38,456 bases of DNA, taken from positions 1 to 38,456 of the forward strand of contig CANBNK010000038.1 of the NCBI GenBank assembly GCA_947371015.1, written 5' to 3'. Both the position numbers and the translations under genes were made by a program. Positions 35,302-38,456 of this stretch are shown in pieces (within the stretch, counting starts at the first letter, position 1; every line of letters begins with the position of its first letter). The DNA is from Acetobacteraceae bacterium. Its GTDB lineage: Bacteria; Pseudomonadota; Alphaproteobacteria; Acetobacterales; Acetobacteraceae. The notes below the pieces were generated by a model. It was not told the origin of the DNA. It made no database searches and was given only the letters and a program-made list of their open reading frames with translations.

Positions 35302-36180
35302 GTGACGAAACATCTTCTGATCGCCGGCCTGGGCTACAGCGGCACCGCGGTGGCCAAAGCGGCCCTGGCCGCGGGGTTGCAGGTCTCCGGCACGGCGCGG
35401 GACCCGGGCCGGGCGCGGCCGCCAGCCGGGGTGGCGCTGGTCGGCTTCGACGATTTCGCCCGAGTGTTGCCCACGGCGACACATCTTCTCGTCACCGCCT
35501 CCCCCGGGGAAGCGGGCGACCCGGTGCTGGCGGCGCATGGCGCGGCGGTCCGGGCGGCGGCGTTGGGCCAGGGGCTCGCCTGGGTCAGCTACATCTCGAC
35601 CACGGGCGTCTATGGCGACCATGGCGGCGGCTGGGTGGACGAGGCGACGCCGCCCACACCGACCCAGGACCGCACCCGCCGGCGCGTGGCCGCCGAGCAG
35701 GCCTGGGCCGCGCTGGCCGATACCTGCGCGGTGGACATCATGCGCGCGGGCGGCATCTACGGCCCCGGCCGCAGCGTGTTCGACGAGTTGCGCGACGGCA
35801 CCGCGCGACGGACGGTGAAGCCCGGGCATGCCTTCAGCCGGGTGCATCGAGATGACATTGCCCATGCCGTGCTGGCCGCCATCGGCACTGCGCCGGCGCG
35901 CGGCCTGCGCACGCTCAACCTGGTGGATGACGAACCCGTGGAGAGCGCCGCCGTGGTTGAATACGCCGCGCAGCTGCTGGGCATGGCGCCGCCACCGGCC
36001 CTACCCTTCGCGGAGGCCGCAGCGCGGATGTCGCCGATGGCGCGCAGCTTCTGGTCCGAGAACCGCCGCGTGGCGAACGCCGCGACCAAGGCAGCGCTGA
36101 GCATCGAGTGGCTGTACCCCAGCTACCGCGAAGGGCTGGCCGCGATTCTAGCCGAGGAGCGCGGCGACCTCCTGCCGTAG
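35302..36180 (+). CDS. NAD-dependent epimerase/dehydratase (extended SDR) family protein
   Basis: A 292-residue extended SDR. It starts GTG with the dinucleotide-binding loop LIAGLGYSGTAVAKAALAAG (GxGxxG type), then SYISTTGVYGDHGGGWVDE, which holds the STTGVYG motif common to SDR5f-type proteins; a catalytic Tyr-x3-Lys is not obvious, since VYGDHGG and RRRVAAEQAW replace it. The C-terminal region RVHRDDIAHAVLAAI and LNLVDDEP is typical of the subfamily (YeeZ-like). Substrate and activity are unknown, and the missing YxxxK argues for a binding or atypical role. Its last 33 bases overlap the alpha/beta hydrolase gene tail to tail. Confidence 0.82.
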   Translation: MTKHLLIAGLGYSGTAVAKAALAAGLQVSGTARDPGRARPPAGVALVGFDDFARVLPTATHLLVTASPGEAGDPVLAAHGAAVRAAALGQGLAWVSYISTTGVYGDHGGGWVDEATPPTPTQDRTRRRVAAEQAWAALADTCAVDIMRAGGIYGPGRSVFDELRDGTARRTVKPGHAFSRVHRDDIAHAVLAAIGTAPARGLRTLNLVDDEPVESAAVVEYAAQLLGMAPPPALPFAEAAARMSPMARSFWSENRRVANAATKAALSIEWLYPSYREGLAAILAEERGDLLP

Positions 36181-36891
36181 CAGCGCCAGGTTACCCGGGG
36201 TGGAGAGCCGGTGGTCGCCATCCTTCACCAGCCGCACCTGCACATCCGTGCTGGCCAGCCGCTCGGCGATGGTCAGCGAATGCTGCCAGGGCACGTCCGG
36301 GTCCTGCTGGCCATGCAGCAGGCGCACCGGAATGGTCAGCGGAATGGGCTGGTGCAGCAGCAGGTGGTTGCGGCCTTCGTCCAGCAGTGCGCGGGCGATG
36401 GGATAGGGCGCGCCGTACTGGCTCGGGCGCAGCCACACGCCGGTCCGCTCCATCTCGGCGCGAGCCTCCGCAGTCAGCGCCGCCTCGATCCGCGCGGTGA
36501 AATCCGGCGCGGCAGCGATGCCGACCAGCCCCGCCACCCGCTGCGGCCGGCGCAGCGCCAGCAGCAGCGCGATCCACCCGCCCATCGAGGAACCCACCAG
36601 CACCACCGGCCCGGCACTGAGGCGGTCCAGCAGCAGTGTGGCGTCGTCCAGCCAGCGGCCGATGGTGCCCTCGGCGAAAGCACCTCCGCTGGCGCCATGG
36701 CCGGAATAGTCGAAGCGCAGGAAGGCGCGGCCCTGCTCGGCGCAGAAGGCGGCCAGGTCCGCCGCCTTGCTGCCGGTCATGTCCGAGTTGAAGCCGCCGA
36801 GGAAGACCACGCCAGGGGCGCGGCCGGCGATGCGGCGATAGGCGAGTTGCACGCCGTCGCCACGGTCGATGCTGCCCTGCAGTTCGCTCAT
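36148..36891 (-). CDS. Alpha/beta hydrolase
   Basis: A 247-residue serine hydrolase of the alpha/beta fold. The nucleophile elbow is VGSSMGGWIALLLA (Ser in GSSMG), the acid is probably the Asp in LHGQQDPDVPW and the His is in KDGDHRLSTPG, giving a complete triad in order. The oxyanion region GVVFLGGFNSDM precedes them. The length and the SGHGASGG loop resemble ABHD10/YqiA-type esterases. Its ATG (36891) overlaps the FAH gene stop by four bases (ATGA), so the two are translated together, and it may act on an ester or thioester in the same pathway. A longer upstream frame is a shadow of the FAH gene. Confidence 0.9.
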   Translation of the reverse strand: MSELQGSIDRGDGVQLAYRRIAGRAPGVVFLGGFNSDMTGSKAADLAAFCAEQGRAFLRFDYSGHGASGGAFAEGTIGRWLDDATLLLDRLSAGPVVLVGSSMGGWIALLLALRRPQRVAGLVGIAAAPDFTARIEAALTAEARAEMERTGVWLRPSQYGAPYPIARALLDEGRNHLLLHQPIPLTIPVRLLHGQQDPDVPWQHSLTIAERLASTDVQVRLVKDGDHRLSTPGNLALLRQEVAALLG

Positions 36892-38000
36892 GCCGGCAGG
36901 CGCCGCGCCGCCAGCGAGGCGAACAGCGCGCCGGTGCCGAAGCGCCAGGGCGGGCATTGGTCGGTCGGCAGCACGGTGTTCTCCAGCGCACCCAGCTTGG
37001 GCGTGGAGATGCGCACGACGTCGCCGGACTTGTGGGTAAAACCGAGGCCGGGCGCGCCGCGGTCCTTCGCCGGGCTGAACGGGGTGCCAAGGAACAGTAC
37101 CGCGCCATCCGGATATTGATGATGCGGGGAGACCAGCTGCGCGACCAGGTCTTCCGGGTCGCGGCTGATGGCGCCGACCGCGCCGGTTTCCTCCAGCGTG
37201 AAGCCGTCCTTGCCGCGGATGCTCATGCTGGTGATGGAGGCGCGCACGTCGTCCAGTGAATAGGTGGCGTCGAACAGCCGCACCAGCGGGCCGAGCGCGC
37301 AACTGGCGTTGTTGTCCTTGGCGCGGCCGAGCAGCAGGGCGGAGCGGCCCTCGATGTCGCGCAGGTTCACGTCATTGCCCAGCGTGGCGCCGATGATACG
37401 GCCAGCGGCGTTGACCACCATGACAGCTTCCGGCTCGGGATTGCTCCACTGGCTGGAAGGATGCACGCCGACCGCCGCGCCGGGGCCGACGGCGGCCATC
37501 GGCTGGCACTTGGTGAAGATCTCGGCATCGGCACCGATGCCGACTTCCAGGTACTGGCTCCACCAGCCCTTCTCCACCAGCGCGGCCTTGATCCGCATGG
37601 CCTGCGGGCTGCCCGGCTTCACCGCCGAAAGATCGTCGCCGATCATGGCGCGCACCTCGGCGCGCACCGCCTCGGCCTGCGATGCATCGCCGTGGCAGCG
37701 CTCCTCGATCACCCGTTCCAACATGGAGCGCACATAGGTGACGCCGGCGGCCTTGATGGCGTGCAGGTCCACCGGCGCCAGCAGCGTGGCATCGGCCGGC
37801 GGCGTGAAGGGCGTGCCGCGGGCGCGGATGGCGGCGATGGGGTCGGGCTGGTTCAGCCAGGCGGAAACGGTGCCGAAGGCCGGCGTCATGTCGAAGCAGG
37901 CGCCTTCCAGCCAGGCCAGCGCCACCGGGCCGGCGGAGGTGGCGATACGGCCGGCGTAGCTGCCATGCGGCCAGTCGGCGGGCAGGATGCTGGGGTCCAT
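36888..38000 (-). CDS. Fumarylacetoacetate hydrolase (FAH) family protein
   Basis: A 370-residue FAH-fold enzyme, a family of metal-dependent hydrolases, hydratases and decarboxylases acting on keto acids. The metal ligands E-x-E...D are seen in SNPEPEAVMVV and GNDVNLRDIEGRSALLLG. Other conserved parts are AGVTYVRSMLERVIEE and the FLGTPFSPAKDRGAPG segment. The C-terminal FAH domain is normal; the N-terminal 80 residues are longer than in small bacterial members. ATG 38000 has GGAG about 11 bases upstream, and a GCTATCCT sequence (38037-38030) is a likely -10. It is first in a two-gene operon with an alpha/beta hydrolase and divergent from the next gene. Confidence 0.9.
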   Translation of the reverse strand: MDPSILPADWPHGSYAGRIATSAGPVALAWLEGACFDMTPAFGTVSAWLNQPDPIAAIRARGTPFTPPADATLLAPVDLHAIKAAGVTYVRSMLERVIEERCHGDASQAEAVRAEVRAMIGDDLSAVKPGSPQAMRIKAALVEKGWWSQYLEVGIGADAEIFTKCQPMAAVGPGAAVGVHPSSQWSNPEPEAVMVVNAAGRIIGATLGNDVNLRDIEGRSALLLGRAKDNNASCALGPLVRLFDATYSLDDVRASITSMSIRGKDGFTLEETGAVGAISRDPEDLVAQLVSPHHQYPDGAVLFLGTPFSPAKDRGAPGLGFTHKSGDVVRISTPKLGALENTVLPTDQCPPWRFGTGALFASLAARRLPA

Positions 38001-38072
38001 GGCGGTTCGCTCCGTTGCTTGCGCCGAGGATAGCCGGCGGGCACCATCCGCGCCAACGGGGAAGGGCAGGCC

Positions 38073-38456
38073 ATGCAACGCAGGGATTTCTTGGCCGGTG
38101 GCGCGGCCCTGGCCGGGCTGGCTTCAGCCGGCGCGCAGGCCGCAGCCTGGAATGGCGGCAAGCTGGCGCATCTGCTGCCGACCGTCAGCCACAACCGCAT
38201 CCTGGTCACGCTATCGCTCACCGAACCGCTGGCGCAGGCACCGGTGCTGCATGCAGGCGCGCGGCGCGCCGCGGCCAGGCGCACCGATACGCAAGGGCAG
38301 CATTGGGAGTTCGACCTGCGCGGGCTGGAGCCGTCGCGCCGCTACACGCTGGCGCTGACGGATGCGCAGGGCCGGCCGCTCTGCGACAGTTGGCCGCTCA
38401 GCACCTTTCCCGCGCCGGGCGACAGCCCGCAGAAGCTGCGCGTGCTGTTCTACACC
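38073..38456 (+). CDS. Tat-exported protein, possibly metallophosphoesterase (5' part; continues beyond window)
   Basis: The first 128 residues are visible. MQRRDFLAGGAALAGLASAG is a clear twin-arginine signal (RRDFLAGG), so the mature protein is folded before export. The rest resembles a fibronectin-like domain: HNRILVTLSLTEPLAQAPV, FDLRGLEPSRRYTLALTDAQ and WPLSTFPAPGDSPQKLRVLF. That last part is like the N-terminal domain preceding the catalytic domain of PhoD-type phosphodiesterases, but no metal ligands lie within the window, so the identity is tentative. The start has GGGGAAGGG about 10 bases upstream. It is divergent from the FAH gene. Confidence 0.78.
   Translation, partial: MQRRDFLAGGAALAGLASAGAQAAAWNGGKLAHLLPTVSHNRILVTLSLTEPLAQAPVLHAGARRAAARRTDTQGQHWEFDLRGLEPSRRYTLALTDAQGRPLCDSWPLSTFPAPGDSPQKLRVLFYT

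Overview
The window is high-GC, gene-dense bacterial DNA. It looks like an alphaproteobacterium of the Acetobacteraceae (Roseomonas-like). Three things suggest this: the order ubiE / mutM - crotonase - rpsT - dnaA followed by dnaN - recF - gyrB is the ancestral alphaproteobacterial origin neighbourhood; Bug-family (tripartite tricarboxylate receptor) proteins with a CaiB CoA-transferase are typical of that family; and codon third positions are strongly G/C. The genus assignment is inference.

Layout. 1-7886: a partial NUDIX hydrolase and a DUF1285 protein on the minus strand, divergent from a four-gene MoxR - DUF58 - BatA/DUF4159 - large membrane protein operon. 7928-8635: a secreted ankyrin-like protein. 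8774-11867: a minus-strand CaiB - Bug - Bug operon. 11914-13356: a DHA2-type MFS exporter. 13399-15646: a minus-strand VOC protein - Rieske dioxygenase alpha - beta operon. 15710-16975: a cyclopropane fatty acid synthase. 17066-25902: the replication block gyrB, recF, dnaN, a metallophosphoesterase, dnaA, rpsT and an enoyl-CoA hydratase, all minus strand, with a 339-base palindrome-rich gap between dnaA and rpsT that is a candidate origin or dnaA control region. 25936-31058: mutM, divergent from ubiE, an unrecognised 153-residue protein, coaBC, dut, moeB and a DsrE-like gene. 31145-34406: a secreted SH3-domain protein, then a three-gene cobalt-type nitrile hydratase / thiocyanate hydrolase-like enzyme whose beta subunit is split into two genes, coupled to an MFS transporter that seems to start at CTG. 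34410-38456: a TPR membrane protein, an SDR-family protein, an alpha/beta hydrolase coupled to an FAH-family protein, and the start of a Tat-exported protein.

Most operons are tightly coupled through ATGA, GTGA or TGATG stop/start overlaps. Six genes (7928, 11914, 26821, 28158, 31875 on plus; 35234 on minus) have an octamer close to gcTAGnnT 6-9 bases before the start codon, mostly without a Shine-Dalgarno sequence. I read this as a -10 element giving leaderless mRNAs. No tRNA, rRNA, CRISPR array, insertion sequence or prophage gene was seen.

The best candidates for something new are the three-subunit NHase/SCNase-like locus with its coupled transporter, the leaderless promoter pattern, the palindromic dnaA-rpsT region, and the inverted-repeat element before coaBC. 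All functional assignments come from reading motifs and recalled family features; no search was run.
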